A program made the translations under genes and the position numbers. Below are positions 45,807-55,125 of a DNA stretch of 61,587 bases, one piece after another. The DNA is from Candidatus Contendibacter sp. (GTDB taxonomy: Bacteria > Pseudomonadota > Gammaproteobacteria > Competibacterales > Competibacteraceae), in contig JARSSO010000039.1 in NCBI GenBank assembly GCA_029624765.1, forward strand, positions 1,477-63,063, written 5' to 3'. Each line of letters begins with the position of its first letter. The stretch's first letter is position 1. The notes below the pieces were generated by a model. That model saw nothing but the letters and a program-made list of their open reading frames with translations. It did not search any database and had not been told where the DNA came from.

Positions 45807-46748
45807 ATGACGACGATGAAAGCCGTGCGCATTCACGCCTATGGCGGCCCCGAATTGCTGCATTACGAAGACGTGCCCCGGCCCCTGCCTCAGGCCGACG
45901 ACCTGCTGATCCAGGTACGGGCGGCGGCGATCAACCCGGTGGACTGGAAAATCCGCGAAGGCCACCTGCAAGGTTTCCTCAACCATCGGCTGCCGCTGAT
46001 CCTGGGCTGGGACGTAGCCGGCACGGTGGTTGAGGTCGGTCCCGACGCGACCGTCTTCGAGGTTGGCGACGAGGTTTACACCCGACCGAACATCGAACGC
46101 GACGGCGGTTACGCCGAGTTCATCGCGGTCAAGGCCAGCGAGGTCGCGCCGAAGCCGGCCACGCTGGACCCCGTTCACGCCGCCGCCGTGCCGCTGGCCG
46201 CTCTGACCGCCTGGCAATCGCTGGTCGACGCCGCCCAATTGCAGGCTGGCCAGACCGTGTTGATCCACGCCGTCGCCGGGGGCGTGGGCAGCTTCGCGGC
46301 ACAACTGGCCAAGGCGAGGGGCGCGCGGGTCGTCGCCACCGCCTCGGCGGTCAATACCGGGTTGGCGGCGGACCTGGGCGTCGACCAGTTCGTCGACTAC
46401 ACCCGAACCCGGTTCGAGCAGGTGGTCAAGGAGGTGGACGTGGTGCTCGACACCATTGGTGGTGATGTTCAAGAACGCTCCTGGCAGGTTCTGAAACCGG
46501 GTGGCATCCTGGTTTCGGTGATCAGCCCGCCGCCGGAAGCGACCGCCGCCGCCTACGGCGTTCGCCGGGCCTTCGTGTTCATTCAGCCCAGCGGCCCGCA
46601 ACTGGTCGAGATCGCCCAGTTGATCGACCAGGGGCAAATGAAACCGATCATTCACACGGTGCTACCCCTGAGCGAGGCCCGCCAGGCCCAGGTCATCAGC
46701 CAGGGCGGCCATGCGCGCGGCAAAATCGTGCTGCGGGTCAGGGATTGA
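45807..46748 (+). CDS. Zinc-independent NADP-dependent oxidoreductase (quinone reductase-like MDR)
   Basis: The 313-residue medium-chain dehydrogenase has AVRIHAYGGPELLHYEDVPRP, a GWDVAGTVVEVGPDATVFEVG catalytic domain without the zinc ligands, and the Rossmann IHAVAGGVGSFAAQLAKARG. Such proteins reduce quinones or enones. GGAG precedes the start about 10 nt upstream. It stands alone between divergent and convergent neighbours. Confidence 0.9.
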   Translation: MTTMKAVRIHAYGGPELLHYEDVPRPLPQADDLLIQVRAAAINPVDWKIREGHLQGFLNHRLPLILGWDVAGTVVEVGPDATVFEVGDEVYTRPNIERDGGYAEFIAVKASEVAPKPATLDPVHAAAVPLAALTAWQSLVDAAQLQAGQTVLIHAVAGGVGSFAAQLAKARGARVVATASAVNTGLAADLGVDQFVDYTRTRFEQVVKEVDVVLDTIGGDVQERSWQVLKPGGILVSVISPPPEATAAAYGVRRAFVFIQPSGPQLVEIAQLIDQGQMKPIIHTVLPLSEARQAQVISQGGHARGKIVLRVRD

Positions 46749-46799
46749 AAACCGCCTGGCTTGACCGGACCGAGCCAGCATTGGCCGGACCACGCCCGC

Positions 46800-47447
46800 C
46801 TATCGCGCCGTGAAGTAAATATCGCCGTACCAGGCCGTGGCGCTCTGGCCGCTGTTGTCGGTATCGGTCATCAGGGCCACGGCGTCGATGGCGTCGATCT
46901 CCTCGCCGAACAGTTGCCGAAAATCGGCGCGGATGTCGCGCTTCTCGCTGACCCACTGGCCGGCGTCCTTCGTTCCCGAACGCAGCGCCATCACCCGGGC
47001 ATTGTCGGTAAAAGCGTTGCGCCAGGTCGCGCCCACCGGCTGGTTGCTGGACCAGACGTAGATCAGCGAACGGGTTTTCCAGAACGCCGCGCCGCCCGAC
47101 ACGACCACGTACACCCGCGCCGGATAGTCGTCGCCCGCCCTGGCGCGCTCGTCCACGCCACTCAACACCCGGTCTACCCGCCACGACCAGTTGAGCCAGG
47201 GCGTGCGGTTCAAGTCCACCCGGATTTCCCGGTATAGTCCCGAAGCCGCGCCCTGGCTGGCGGCGAACAGCGCCCGCCGCCCGCTCTTGTCGTCGAAGCC
47301 ATAACGGGTTTCGCCCTGAAACGCCTTGGTGCGCCACCCGTTCAGATCACCGGCGGAAAACCGGCCGATCATCAGCTCGTCATCCGCCGCGCCCGCCAGG
47401 ACCGAAACCGCCAGCAACGCCGCGCCCAGCCCTATTTCGAATTTCAT
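46800..47447 (-). CDS. DUF3047 family secreted protein
   Basis: The 215-residue protein has a signal peptide (FEIGLGAALLAVSVLAGAA) and the DUF3047 body: GDLNGWRTKAFQGETRY, LNRTPWLNWSWRVDRVL, DDYPARVYVVVSGG, SLIYVWSSNQPVGATW, and the C-terminal VALMTDTDNSGQSATAWYGD. Function is unknown. The start overlaps the stop of the upstream lipoprotein gene by 4 bp, so the pair is translationally coupled. Confidence 0.88.
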   Translation of the reverse strand: MKFEIGLGAALLAVSVLAGAADDELMIGRFSAGDLNGWRTKAFQGETRYGFDDKSGRRALFAASQGAASGLYREIRVDLNRTPWLNWSWRVDRVLSGVDERARAGDDYPARVYVVVSGGAAFWKTRSLIYVWSSNQPVGATWRNAFTDNARVMALRSGTKDAGQWVSEKRDIRADFRQLFGEEIDAIDAVALMTDTDNSGQSATAWYGDIYFTAR

Positions 47448-48919
47448 CGCCTCGCCTCCGTCGGTTCGAACAGTCGGTCCAGGAAATCCGCGTCGTCGAA
47501 ATGCCGCCGGCCGACGAACGCAATGGCGTGTCGGCCGCGCTCGCGCATGGCGCCGGGCGAGGGCACGCCCGTCGGCCACAGCAACCAGCGCTCGGCCCGT
47601 TCGCTGCCGGCCACCAATCCATCCGGTCCAAACAGGCCGCGCGGCGGGCCGTTTTCCACCGGCGCGGCGTACAGCGCCGCATACTCCCGCTCGTCCAGCC
47701 TCGTCACCGCGCCCGGCCGGTCCGCGTACACCCGTTGCAACTCGTGGCTACCGGACGCCAGCCGGACCACGACACGCTCACCCTGCCGCACCGCTGGCGC
47801 TGGCTGTGGCGCCAGCGGCGGTTCGGCCCAGTCCGCCGTTTCGGCGCGCAGGCGCAAGGCCGGGCCGGGAAACAGCAGGTGATAACAGCCGCAGGCGTGA
47901 ATGCTGTCGTACAGGAGTGGTCGCCCCGCGCGATCCAGCGTCACCCGCCACAACACCCCATCCAGCGGCCCGCCCACCAGATCGAACGGGCCGGTGCTCG
48001 GACGGGCCGCGAACCAGATCAGATAATTCAGTTGCAACAGCGGCTCGCCGCGCCAGCGGGCATGGGAAGCGTAGCGATAAACCGCCGGCTGGGCGGGATC
48101 GACCGTGGGAGCGCCATCGGCTCGCCAGTACGGCGCGCCGGGCCAGTCGGTGTCGGCAACGATATCCACTTCCCAGACCGGCGCATGGGCCGTGAACAGC
48201 TTTTCAAGCTGGACCGGGTTTGGTTCGGGAATGCCAAGCGCATCGCGGGGAATCGCCGTACCATCGGCGCCAACCAATGGTGCGGCGGGCGATCCGTAGC
48301 GACGCAGCGCGCCTTGCGCCGGCCAATCCGCCAGAGGTCGGGCAAACCGGGCGCGGACTTCTTCCTGATAGCGGTGGATGCCGAAATCCACCGGCGCCAT
48401 CGTCAGCGGATAGAGTCCCAGCACCTGGTTCAGGGTAACGTAATCGTCCGCCACCCGCGCCCGTTCCCGGATCAGCGCCAGCCGGTCGGGATCGCGCGCG
48501 TCGGCGTCGCGCAGCGCGACCGCGCAGCGCGCCAGCGCGATGGGAACCGTCTCGGCGGGGGCGTGACGACGGTTCAATTCCGCCTTGACCGATTCCGGCA
48601 GCGACGCCCACTCCACCCGTCGGGCTTCCTGGTCCAGCGCGTTCAGCCGCGCCAGCCAGGCGGCGGTCTCGGCGGAATTCAGGGGTTGCGTGCGAAAATC
48701 GGCCAGAAATCGGTCCACCCGCAGGTAGGGAAAACCGGCGACGCGGGCGAACGCGGATGGCGTCACCCCGTGTTCGGCGACCGCCGCGTCCAGCGCGGCG
48801 TAACCCTCCAGACAACGCGCCGCGACCGGATCGTCGGGCGGGCGGGGCCGATCCAGGGCGCAACCGGCCAGCAAACCCGCCAGCGCGACCCCGACCCAAC
48901 CACGCTCCACAATCTTCAT
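47444..48919 (-). CDS. Lipoprotein of unknown function (491 residues)
   Basis: The signal GWVGVALAGLLAGCALDRP has a lipobox (LAGC), so the protein is membrane-anchored. The body is rich in Arg and Trp and includes YRYASHARWRGEPLLQLNYLIWF and YDSIHACGCYHLLFPGP. I do not recognise a domain. It is coupled to the DUF3047 gene, and the two are likely to act together in the envelope. A longer frame to 49000 lies inside the leader of the divergent glycosyltransferase gene. Start at 48919. Confidence 0.7.
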   Translation of the reverse strand: MKIVERGWVGVALAGLLAGCALDRPRPPDDPVAARCLEGYAALDAAVAEHGVTPSAFARVAGFPYLRVDRFLADFRTQPLNSAETAAWLARLNALDQEARRVEWASLPESVKAELNRRHAPAETVPIALARCAVALRDADARDPDRLALIRERARVADDYVTLNQVLGLYPLTMAPVDFGIHRYQEEVRARFARPLADWPAQGALRRYGSPAAPLVGADGTAIPRDALGIPEPNPVQLEKLFTAHAPVWEVDIVADTDWPGAPYWRADGAPTVDPAQPAVYRYASHARWRGEPLLQLNYLIWFAARPSTGPFDLVGGPLDGVLWRVTLDRAGRPLLYDSIHACGCYHLLFPGPALRLRAETADWAEPPLAPQPAPAVRQGERVVVRLASGSHELQRVYADRPGAVTRLDEREYAALYAAPVENGPPRGLFGPDGLVAGSERAERWLLWPTGVPSPGAMRERGRHAIAFVGRRHFDDADFLDRLFEPTEARR

Positions 48920-49052
48920 GCCGCTTTCCCCCGCCCGCCCGCTCGTTATCGGCAAAGACCCCGGCCACGCCGGCGCGTTCCCCGCCTTGCGGTTTCTCAA
49001 TCCAGGCGCCGGCGCCGGTTATAATCGCGAGATCGCCCACCCCGGAGGAACC

Positions 49053-50126
49053 ATGCGCGTCCATCTGCTCTCGACGGCGGTCGCACCGCTGGGTTCCGGG
49101 CTTGGCGGTGGGGTGGAACACATGGTCGTCGTCGCCGCCCGCCAGCTTCACGCCCTCGGTTACCCCACCCAGGTGATCGCGCCCGCCGGTTCGGTGGCCG
49201 ACGTACCGGAACTGCTCGCCCTGCCCGGCCGGTTGGCGCCCACCGCCGTGACCACCGACCACACAGCGCCGCCGCCGCTCGAAGCCGACGCTTTCCTGGT
49301 CACGGCGCTGCGCTGGCTGGCGCATCAAGGCCAGCCCGACGATGTCGTCCTGAATTTTTCCTACGACTGGCTGCCGCTGTGCGCCAGTGACCTTCTGCCC
49401 TGCCCACTCGGCTCGCTCATCAGCATGGGCGCGTTGAACCGTTCACTGACTTGGGAGATCCGCCGGATCGCCGTCCATCATCCGCGCCGGCTCGCGTTTC
49501 TGAGCACTGCCCAGGTCGCCAGTTTCGGTCTGACCGGTCCGGTTCGGCTGATCCCGCCGGGATTGGACCTTGAGCGATATCGTTACAATGTCCATCCCCG
49601 GCGCTCCTTTTGCTGGCTCGGGCGAATCGCGCCGGAAAAGGGATTGGAAGATGCCTTCGCCTTTGCCGCCCGCACCGGCCTGGCGGTCACGGCGTTCGGC
49701 GCCATGCAAGACCCGGCCTACTGGAGCGAACTGGCGCAACGCTACCCCGCCGCGCCGGTTCGGTACGGCGGTTTCCCGCGCATGCCGGCGCTGGCCGAGG
49801 CGCTGCGGGAATTCCGGGCGTTGCTGATGACGCCGAAATGGCTGGAAGCCTTCGGCATCGTCGGCATCGAGGCGCTGGCCTGCGGGACGCCGGTCATCGC
49901 CTACCGGCGCGGCGGGATCGGCGATTACACCCGCGACGGCGAGACCGGCTGGCTGGTCAAGCCGGACGATGTCGATGGCCTGGGCGCGGCGGCGGAGCGA
50001 ATCGACCGGATCGACCGGGCCAACTGTCGGGCGCTGGTGGAACAACGCTACACTTTGGCCCGATACGGTGCGGCGCTAGCGGACTGGCTGCGCGCCCTGA
50101 CCGATTCAACGGAAGCACGCACATGA
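49053..50126 (+). CDS. Family 4 glycosyltransferase, candidate pterin glycosyltransferase
   Basis: The 357-residue GT-B enzyme opens with LLSTAVAPLGSGLGGGVEHM and VIAPAGSVADVPELLALPG, which from memory resembles the cyanobacterial UDP-glucose:tetrahydrobiopterin glucosyltransferase (BGluT) opening STPVGPLGSGLGGGVE. The C-terminal nucleotide-sugar site is EAFGIVGIEALACGTPVIAY. Length is the same as for BGluT. The next gene, overlapping by 4 bp, is a 6-pyruvoyl-tetrahydropterin synthase homologue, which supports a pterin substrate. GGAGGA precedes the start at 49053. The GT4 family is certain; the pterin substrate is an inference. Confidence 0.75.
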   Translation: MRVHLLSTAVAPLGSGLGGGVEHMVVVAARQLHALGYPTQVIAPAGSVADVPELLALPGRLAPTAVTTDHTAPPPLEADAFLVTALRWLAHQGQPDDVVLNFSYDWLPLCASDLLPCPLGSLISMGALNRSLTWEIRRIAVHHPRRLAFLSTAQVASFGLTGPVRLIPPGLDLERYRYNVHPRRSFCWLGRIAPEKGLEDAFAFAARTGLAVTAFGAMQDPAYWSELAQRYPAAPVRYGGFPRMPALAEALREFRALLMTPKWLEAFGIVGIEALACGTPVIAYRRGGIGDYTRDGETGWLVKPDDVDGLGAAAERIDRIDRANCRALVEQRYTLARYGAALADWLRALTDSTEART

Positions 50127-50665
50127 CCGGATTCCCCGACGGACAGCCGAGTTGGACCCTCCATATCCGTAAGGACAATCTCAAGTTCGCGGCCGCGCAT
50201 ATGACCGTGTTCCCCGATGGCCGCAAGGAACGCCTGCACGGCCATAACTACCAGGTGCAACTGGATGTGGAACTGGCCGAATCGCCCACCTTGGCGCGGA
50301 TGCTCAGCTACGAGGTTTTCAAGCGGGCGTTGCGCGCGGTCTGCGCCGACTGGGACGAGAAGGTGTTGATCGCCGCGGACAATCCCTGGCTGGAGTGGCT
50401 GCCCGCCGCCGAGGACGAATGCGCGTTCCGGCTGTGCGGCAAGCGTTACGTGCTGCCCGCCGACGAGGTGGCGGTGCTGGCGACCGATAACATCACCGCC
50501 GAAAACCTAGCCCGACTGCTGTTCGAGCGGTTCTGGGCGGAATTGATCCGCGATTCCCGCTGGCCCTGGCAGGCATGCGTCAGGAAGGTCTGGCTCCGCG
50601 TCGACGAGTCGCTGGGCCAGGGCGCGACCTACGGTGTATTCACGCCCATTCCCGATGGAGCCTGA
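50123..50665 (+). CDS. 6-pyruvoyl-tetrahydropterin synthase homologue with ExxHGH motif
   Basis: The 180-residue T-fold protein has the zinc ligands H26 in FAAAHMTVFP and the HGH motif (H39, H41) in ERLHGHNYQV. The usual catalytic Cys before HGH is not present; instead E36 gives the pattern ERLHGH, which I recall as the mark of PTPS-III proteins that make 6-hydroxymethyl-dihydropterin and bypass the folate enzyme FolB. Tandem coupling with a putative pterin glycosyltransferase suggests a pterin-glycoside or folate-branch function. The C-terminal part has KVWLRVDESLGQGATYG. A QueD role in queuosine is less likely. Confidence 0.8.
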   Translation: MTGFPDGQPSWTLHIRKDNLKFAAAHMTVFPDGRKERLHGHNYQVQLDVELAESPTLARMLSYEVFKRALRAVCADWDEKVLIAADNPWLEWLPAAEDECAFRLCGKRYVLPADEVAVLATDNITAENLARLLFERFWAELIRDSRWPWQACVRKVWLRVDESLGQGATYGVFTPIPDGA

Positions 50666-50721
50666 ATATCCACGGCGGTCGGGGCGCCCCAGGCAACCTG
50701 GGCGCCTTGGAACGCGGACAT

Positions 50722-50752
50722 AAAAAAACCGCCAGCAAATCCGGCTGGCGGT
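50722..50752 (-). terminator. Rho-independent terminator for the zinc-ribbon gene
   Basis: On the minus strand ACCGCCAGC (50752-50744) pairs with GCTGGCGGT (50736-50728) around a 7-nt loop, followed by a run of seven T (complement of 50722-50728). It lies 120 bp beyond the stop of the minus-strand gene at 50872. Confidence 0.85.
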
Positions 50753-50871
50753 CAAGTACAGGATATTGAGCTTAAAACACGCTTTGCTGTGGAAACCAGC
50801 TCAAGCATGTCTATTTAAGGATAATTCGGCCCCACGGTAAATCAGGCAGATTGACAGGCGTATCATGGTTT

Positions 50872-51420
50872 CTACCTACGAGTCTCTCGCGCTGCCTCGC
50901 CGACGCGCACGAAAACCGTCCCGCCGCACGCCGGGCACGGCGCGATGGCGGCGGGCGCGCGAAAGACCATCGGTTCGCCGCAAGACTTGCAGTGCAAGGT
51001 GCCGGGACCGGTAATTTCGCCGCCGCGATACTCGACCGGCTCCACCTCTGTCTCGACGGTCTCGAACGTCAGGAATTCCAGCCGCGACTGGTCGACGCCG
51101 CGCTGGAAAAAGTCCAACAGCCGGTCTTCCAACAACTCCACGTCGAAGCGCAGCCAGGCCCGCAGATCGCGGCCAGTGGCGGTCAGATACTGGCCGGCGT
51201 CCTCCAGATCGCGCTTGAGATAGCCACCGATCAACCGCGCTTCCTCGCGGGTCAGTTCCCCCAGTTCCACCGCCTTCTCCGCCGCGTGCTCGATGCTGGC
51301 GCGCAACTGGGGCAATGCGTCCCGCTCGGCCTGTTCCAGTTCCTCCAAACGGAGTTTCACCCGCTCCATCATCCGGCGATAGGCCCGCGCCAGTGGTTTG
51401 TCGTGGGTTGGTTCAATCAT
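50872..51420 (-). CDS. Zinc-ribbon protein, DUF1451 (YbeL-like)
   Basis: The 182-residue protein is helical for about 130 residues (YRRMMERVKLRLEELEQAER) and ends in a zinc ribbon with two Cys pairs (CKSCGEPMVF and CPACGGTVFV). This layout fits the DUF1451 family that includes E. coli YbeL, of unknown role. It ends in a clear terminator. Confidence 0.83.
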   Translation of the reverse strand: MIEPTHDKPLARAYRRMMERVKLRLEELEQAERDALPQLRASIEHAAEKAVELGELTREEARLIGGYLKRDLEDAGQYLTATGRDLRAWLRFDVELLEDRLLDFFQRGVDQSRLEFLTFETVETEVEPVEYRGGEITGPGTLHCKSCGEPMVFRAPAAIAPCPACGGTVFVRVGEAARETRR

Positions 51421-51533
51421 TTCGATGACTCCCCTGTAAGCCGGCCGGCAACATTATCGCGCGGCGCGCGGTTCGCCCGCTCCGCCATTTTAGCCGGTCG
51501 GGTCAAGACCCACCGCAACCCGGATCGGCGCGG

Positions 51534-51764
51534 CTACCAGCGGTCGGCGGCACTTCGCCCGCCGGACAGTTGCAAGTCGTCGGCGTCCCAACCGCGGGCG
51601 AGCGTCGCCCAGCCCGCCACCCAAGCGTGGTGCAGGTAACTGTTCGGGACATAAGGATTACGGTCCTCGCCCCGGGCCGCCGCGTCGACGCCTTGACGGA
51701 ACGCCTGGCGCAACAGCGGCGCCAGTTTCTTGTAAGCATTCATGTTGCCGCGCATCATCCACAT
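51534..51764 (-). CDS. Small RMF-like protein (76 residues)
   Basis: The core QAFRQGVDAAARGEDRNPY, followed by a HAWVAGWATLARGW stretch, follows the pattern of ribosome modulation factor and related small proteins (helix with G..A..G, then NPY, then W..GW). If true it could pair 100S ribosomes in stationary phase; the N terminus MNAYKKLAPLLRQ differs from E. coli RMF. The start could be 51764, or the later Met at 51743; no clear ribosome site is seen at either. Confidence 0.55.
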   Translation of the reverse strand: MWMMRGNMNAYKKLAPLLRQAFRQGVDAAARGEDRNPYVPNSYLHHAWVAGWATLARGWDADDLQLSGGRSAADRW

Positions 51765-51825
51765 TCATGACCAGAATCAAGGCCAAATCCATGCAGCCAG
51801 GAATGTTGTGCATTTGAAACCAATT

Positions 51826-53583
51826 TTATTCTAAAAGCAACTTTGTTGTTTGATTGCCATCCACCTGCGTCCGGTAGAGGCTGGCGTACAGCCCGTTCCG
51901 GGCCAGCAATTCGCCGTGCGTGCCGATCTCGACCAGGCGCCCCCGGTCCAGTACCACGATGCGGTCGGCGTTCTCGATGGTGGACAGCCGATGGGCGATC
52001 ACGAAGGCGGTGCGGCCCTGGCGCAAGGTGTCGAGCGCCTGCTGGACCTTGCGTTCCGACTGGGTGTCGAGCGCCGAGGTCGCTTCGTCCAGAATCAGGA
52101 TCGGAGCGTTCTTGAGCAGGGCGCGGGCGATGGCCAGTCGCTGGCGCTGGCCGCCCGACAGCCGCGCGCCGTTTTCGCCGATCAGGGTATTCATGCCCTG
52201 GGGCAGCTCGCGAATGAACTCCATGGCGTGGGCGCTCTCGGCGGCCTGGAGCAGCTCGGCTTCGCTGGCCCGAAAGCCGGCGCCATACGCGATGTTGGCT
52301 GCCACGGTGTCGTTGAACAGCACGATGTCCTGACTGACGCAGGCGATGTTGGCCCGCAGATCGGCCAGGCGCAGGTCGCCGATCGAAACGCCGTCCAGGC
52401 GGATTTGGCCGGACTCCAGTTCGTAGAAGCGCGGCAGCAGGCTCATCAGCGTGGTCTTGCCGCCGCCCGAAGGCCCCACCAGGGCGATGGTCTCGCCCGG
52501 TCGCACTTCAAGGTCGAAGTGCTGGATCACCTCGGCGCCGTCGGCCCGATAGCGGTAACCGACCTGCTCGAAACGGACTTCGCCCCGGGCGCGGCCCAGG
52601 GTTCGGGTCCCCCGATCCGGTTCCGGCGACTCGTCCAACAGGGCGAAGAGGGTCTCGGCCGCCGCCAACCCGCGCTGCAACTGCTCGTTGACCTTGGTTA
52701 GCCGCTTGAGCGGCGACAACAGCATCGCCATCGCCCCGAACAGCGACACGAACCCGCCGACGGTGATCTGATCGGCGGCCGATTGCAGCGCGGCCAGGTA
52801 GATCATCGCGCCCAGGGCGACGACCGCCAGCAATTGCACCAGCGGTCCGCTCCCCTCCGACAGGGTGGCCAGCTTCAGGTTGAACTGGCGAACGCGGTTG
52901 TTGACCCGGTGGAACCGCGCCCGCTCGTAGTCCTGGCCGCCGAAAATCTTGATGACCTTGTGACCTTGCAGGATTTCATCGATGACGTGGGTCAAATCGC
53001 CCATCAACTCCTGCAACTCGCGGCTCAGGCGCCGCAGCCGCCGGCTGATCAGCCGCATGATCACGGCGATACCGGGCGCGATCACGAACGCCAGCAGCGA
53101 CAGCTTCCAGTTCAGATACAGCATCCAGCCCAGCAGGCCGATCACCGACAACCCATCCTTGACCAGCGCCACCAGCGCCTGGGTGGTGGCGGTCATCACC
53201 TGGGTGACGTCGTAGGTCAGCCGGGACAGCAGGTTGCCGGCGGAATGGTCGTCGAAATAGCGGGTCGGCAGAACCAGCAATCGGGCGAACAGGGCGTTGC
53301 GCAGGTCCATCACCACCCGGTGGGCGACCCACTCCATCGCCAGGCTGCCCACGAAGCCGGCCACGCCGCGAACGACGAACACCGCCACCAGCAGCAGCGG
53401 CATCAGCCGGATGGAATGTGGATCCTTGGCGACGAAGCTGCCATCCAACAAGGGTTGGATCAGGGCTGGAATCAGCGGCTCGGTGGCCGCCGCCACCACG
53501 GTGCCCAGCAGCGAGAGCGCGAAAATCCGGCTGTACGGTCGAACATGGCCCAGCAGCCGCAGATATAAATCCTTGCTGTTCAT
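51826..53583 (-). CDS. msbA: Lipid A export ABC transporter MsbA
   Basis: The 585-residue half-transporter has six membrane helices in the first 320 residues and a nucleotide-binding domain with Walker A GPSGGGKTT near residue 380, Q-loop VSQDIVLFND, signature LSGGQRQRLAIARALL, Walker B ILILDEATSALD and H-loop IAHRLSTIENAD. MsbA flips lipid A-core across the inner membrane. It is divergent from hldE, which makes the heptose of the core. The much longer open frame extending to 55053 is the shadow of hldE. Confidence 0.95.
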   Translation of the reverse strand: MNSKDLYLRLLGHVRPYSRIFALSLLGTVVAAATEPLIPALIQPLLDGSFVAKDPHSIRLMPLLLVAVFVVRGVAGFVGSLAMEWVAHRVVMDLRNALFARLLVLPTRYFDDHSAGNLLSRLTYDVTQVMTATTQALVALVKDGLSVIGLLGWMLYLNWKLSLLAFVIAPGIAVIMRLISRRLRRLSRELQELMGDLTHVIDEILQGHKVIKIFGGQDYERARFHRVNNRVRQFNLKLATLSEGSGPLVQLLAVVALGAMIYLAALQSAADQITVGGFVSLFGAMAMLLSPLKRLTKVNEQLQRGLAAAETLFALLDESPEPDRGTRTLGRARGEVRFEQVGYRYRADGAEVIQHFDLEVRPGETIALVGPSGGGKTTLMSLLPRFYELESGQIRLDGVSIGDLRLADLRANIACVSQDIVLFNDTVAANIAYGAGFRASEAELLQAAESAHAMEFIRELPQGMNTLIGENGARLSGGQRQRLAIARALLKNAPILILDEATSALDTQSERKVQQALDTLRQGRTAFVIAHRLSTIENADRIVVLDRGRLVEIGTHGELLARNGLYASLYRTQVDGNQTTKLLLE

Positions 53584-53697
53584 GGTGCGGAAAGCGACGA
53601 GTGGGGATTGACCAGCAGGCGTCTTCACGCCTTGACCTTGGGTTTTCGCGTCCCATGCTATCATGACGCTTGCGCGAAACATTCCCGAAAATAATCC

Positions 53698-55125
53698 ATG
53701 AAACCGCAGATTCCCCCGTTCGAGCCGGCCCGGGTACTGATTGCCGGCGACGTGATGCTGGACCGCTACTGGTACGGCCCCACCGCGCGCATCTCGCCAG
53801 AGGCGCCGGTGCCGGTGGTCAAGGTCGAGGCGGTCGAGGAACGACCCGGCGGCGCGGCCAACGTGGCGGTCAACATCGCCACCCTGGGCGGCCGGGTCCG
53901 GGTGCTCGGGGTCGCCGGCGCCGACGAGGCGGCTGTGGCGCTGGAAACCAAACTGCGCCGGCTGGGTGTGGCTTGCGAGCTGATCCGCCAGCCCGGCCAG
54001 GCCACCATCACCAAGCTGCGGGTCCTGAGCCGCAACCAGCAGTTGCTGCGGCTGGACTTCGAGGACGGCTTCCCCGGCTTCGAACCGGCCGCCCTGCGGG
54101 AACGCTTCGCCGCCCACCTCCCCGACAGCGATGTCGTGGTGCTGTCCGATTACCAAAAGGGCGCGCTGCGCAAGGTCGAGGCGTTGATCGGCGCCGCCCG
54201 CGCCGTCGGCAAGCCGGTGCTGGTGGATCCCAAGGGTCGCGATTTCGGCCGCTACCGGGGCGCGACCCTGCTGACGCCCAACCTGGCCGAATTCGAAAGC
54301 GTGGCCGGCCCCTGCCGCGACGAAGGAGAACTTGCCGAACGAGGTCAGGCGCTGCGCGAGCGGCTGGAACTGGAAGCCCTGCTGATCACCCGGGGCGAAC
54401 AGGGCATGACCCTGCTGCGCGCCGGCGTCGAACCGCTGCATCTGGCGGCCCGCGCCCGCGAGGTTTACGACGTGACCGGGGCGGGCGACACCGTGATCGC
54501 CACGCTGGCCGCCGGGCTGGCGGCCGGGCTGGATTTGGCGGCGGCGACGCCCCTGGCCAACCTGGCGGCCGGCATCGTGGTCGGCAAGCTGGGCGCGGCC
54601 AGCGTCACCGTGTCCGAGTTGCGCCGGGCGCTGTACGAACACGAGGAACCGCCGCGCGGGGTGCTGGACGAGGCGCAACTGCTGCGGACGGTGGCCGACG
54701 CCAAGGCCCACGGCGAAACCATCGTCATGACCAACGGTTGCTTCGACATTCTGCACGCCGGGCACGTGACCTATCTGGAACAGGCGAAACGGCTGGGCAA
54801 TCGCTTGATCGTGGCGGTCAACGCCGACGCCACGGTGCGCCGGCTCAAGGGTCCCGACCGGCCGGTCAATCCGCTGGCGCAACGGATGCGGGTGCTGGCC
54901 GGGCTGGCGGCGGTGGACTGGGTCGTTCCCTTCGTCGAGGACACGCCGGAGCGGCTGATCGGCGCGGTCCAGCCGGATTACCTGGTCAAGGGCGGCGACA
55001 ACGATCCGACCCACATTCCCGGCAACCGCGCCGTCTGGGACGCCGGCGGCCAAGTGGTGGTCATGGATTACATCGAAGGTTGCTCGACCACCGGCACCAT
55101 CGCTCGCATCCTGCGCCGGCCATGA
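53698..55125 (+). CDS. hldE: Bifunctional heptose-7-phosphate kinase/heptose-1-phosphate adenylyltransferase HldE
   Basis: The 475-residue enzyme makes ADP-heptose for lipopolysaccharide. The PfkB-type kinase domain covers about residues 1-320 ([17 protein letters not shown] as [32 protein letters not shown], and the catalytic [15 protein letters not shown]). The nucleotidyltransferase domain follows with [16 protein letters not shown] near residue 345 and [14 protein letters not shown]. Full length. The stop overlaps the next ATG by 4 bp. Confidence 0.96.
   Translation: MKPQIPPFEPARVLIAGDVMLDRYWYGPTARISPEAPVPVVKVEAVEERPGGAANVAVNIATLGGRVRVLGVAGADEAAVALETKLRRLGVACELIRQPGQATITKLRVLSRNQQLLRLDFEDGFPGFEPAALRERFAAHLPDSDVVVLSDYQKGALRKVEALIGAARAVGKPVLVDPKGRDFGRYRGATLLTPNLAEFESVAGPCRDEGELAERGQALRERLELEALLITRGEQGMTLLRAGVEPLHLAARAREVYDVTGAGDTVIATLAAGLAAGLDLAAATPLANLAAGIVVGKLGAASVTVSELRRALYEHEEPPRGVLDEAQLLRTVADAKAHGETIVMTNGCFDILHAGHVTYLEQAKRLGNRLIVAVNADATVRRLKGPDRPVNPLAQRMRVLAGLAAVDWVVPFVEDTPERLIGAVQPDYLVKGGDNDPTHIPGNRAVWDAGGQVVVMDYIEGCSTTGTIARILRRP

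Noticed and set aside
51826..55053. Minus-strand open frame of 1075 codons
   Set aside because: Only the part from 53583 down is MsbA; the rest is the antisense of hldE and reads as low-complexity, Gly/Arg/His-rich sequence without a ribosome site.
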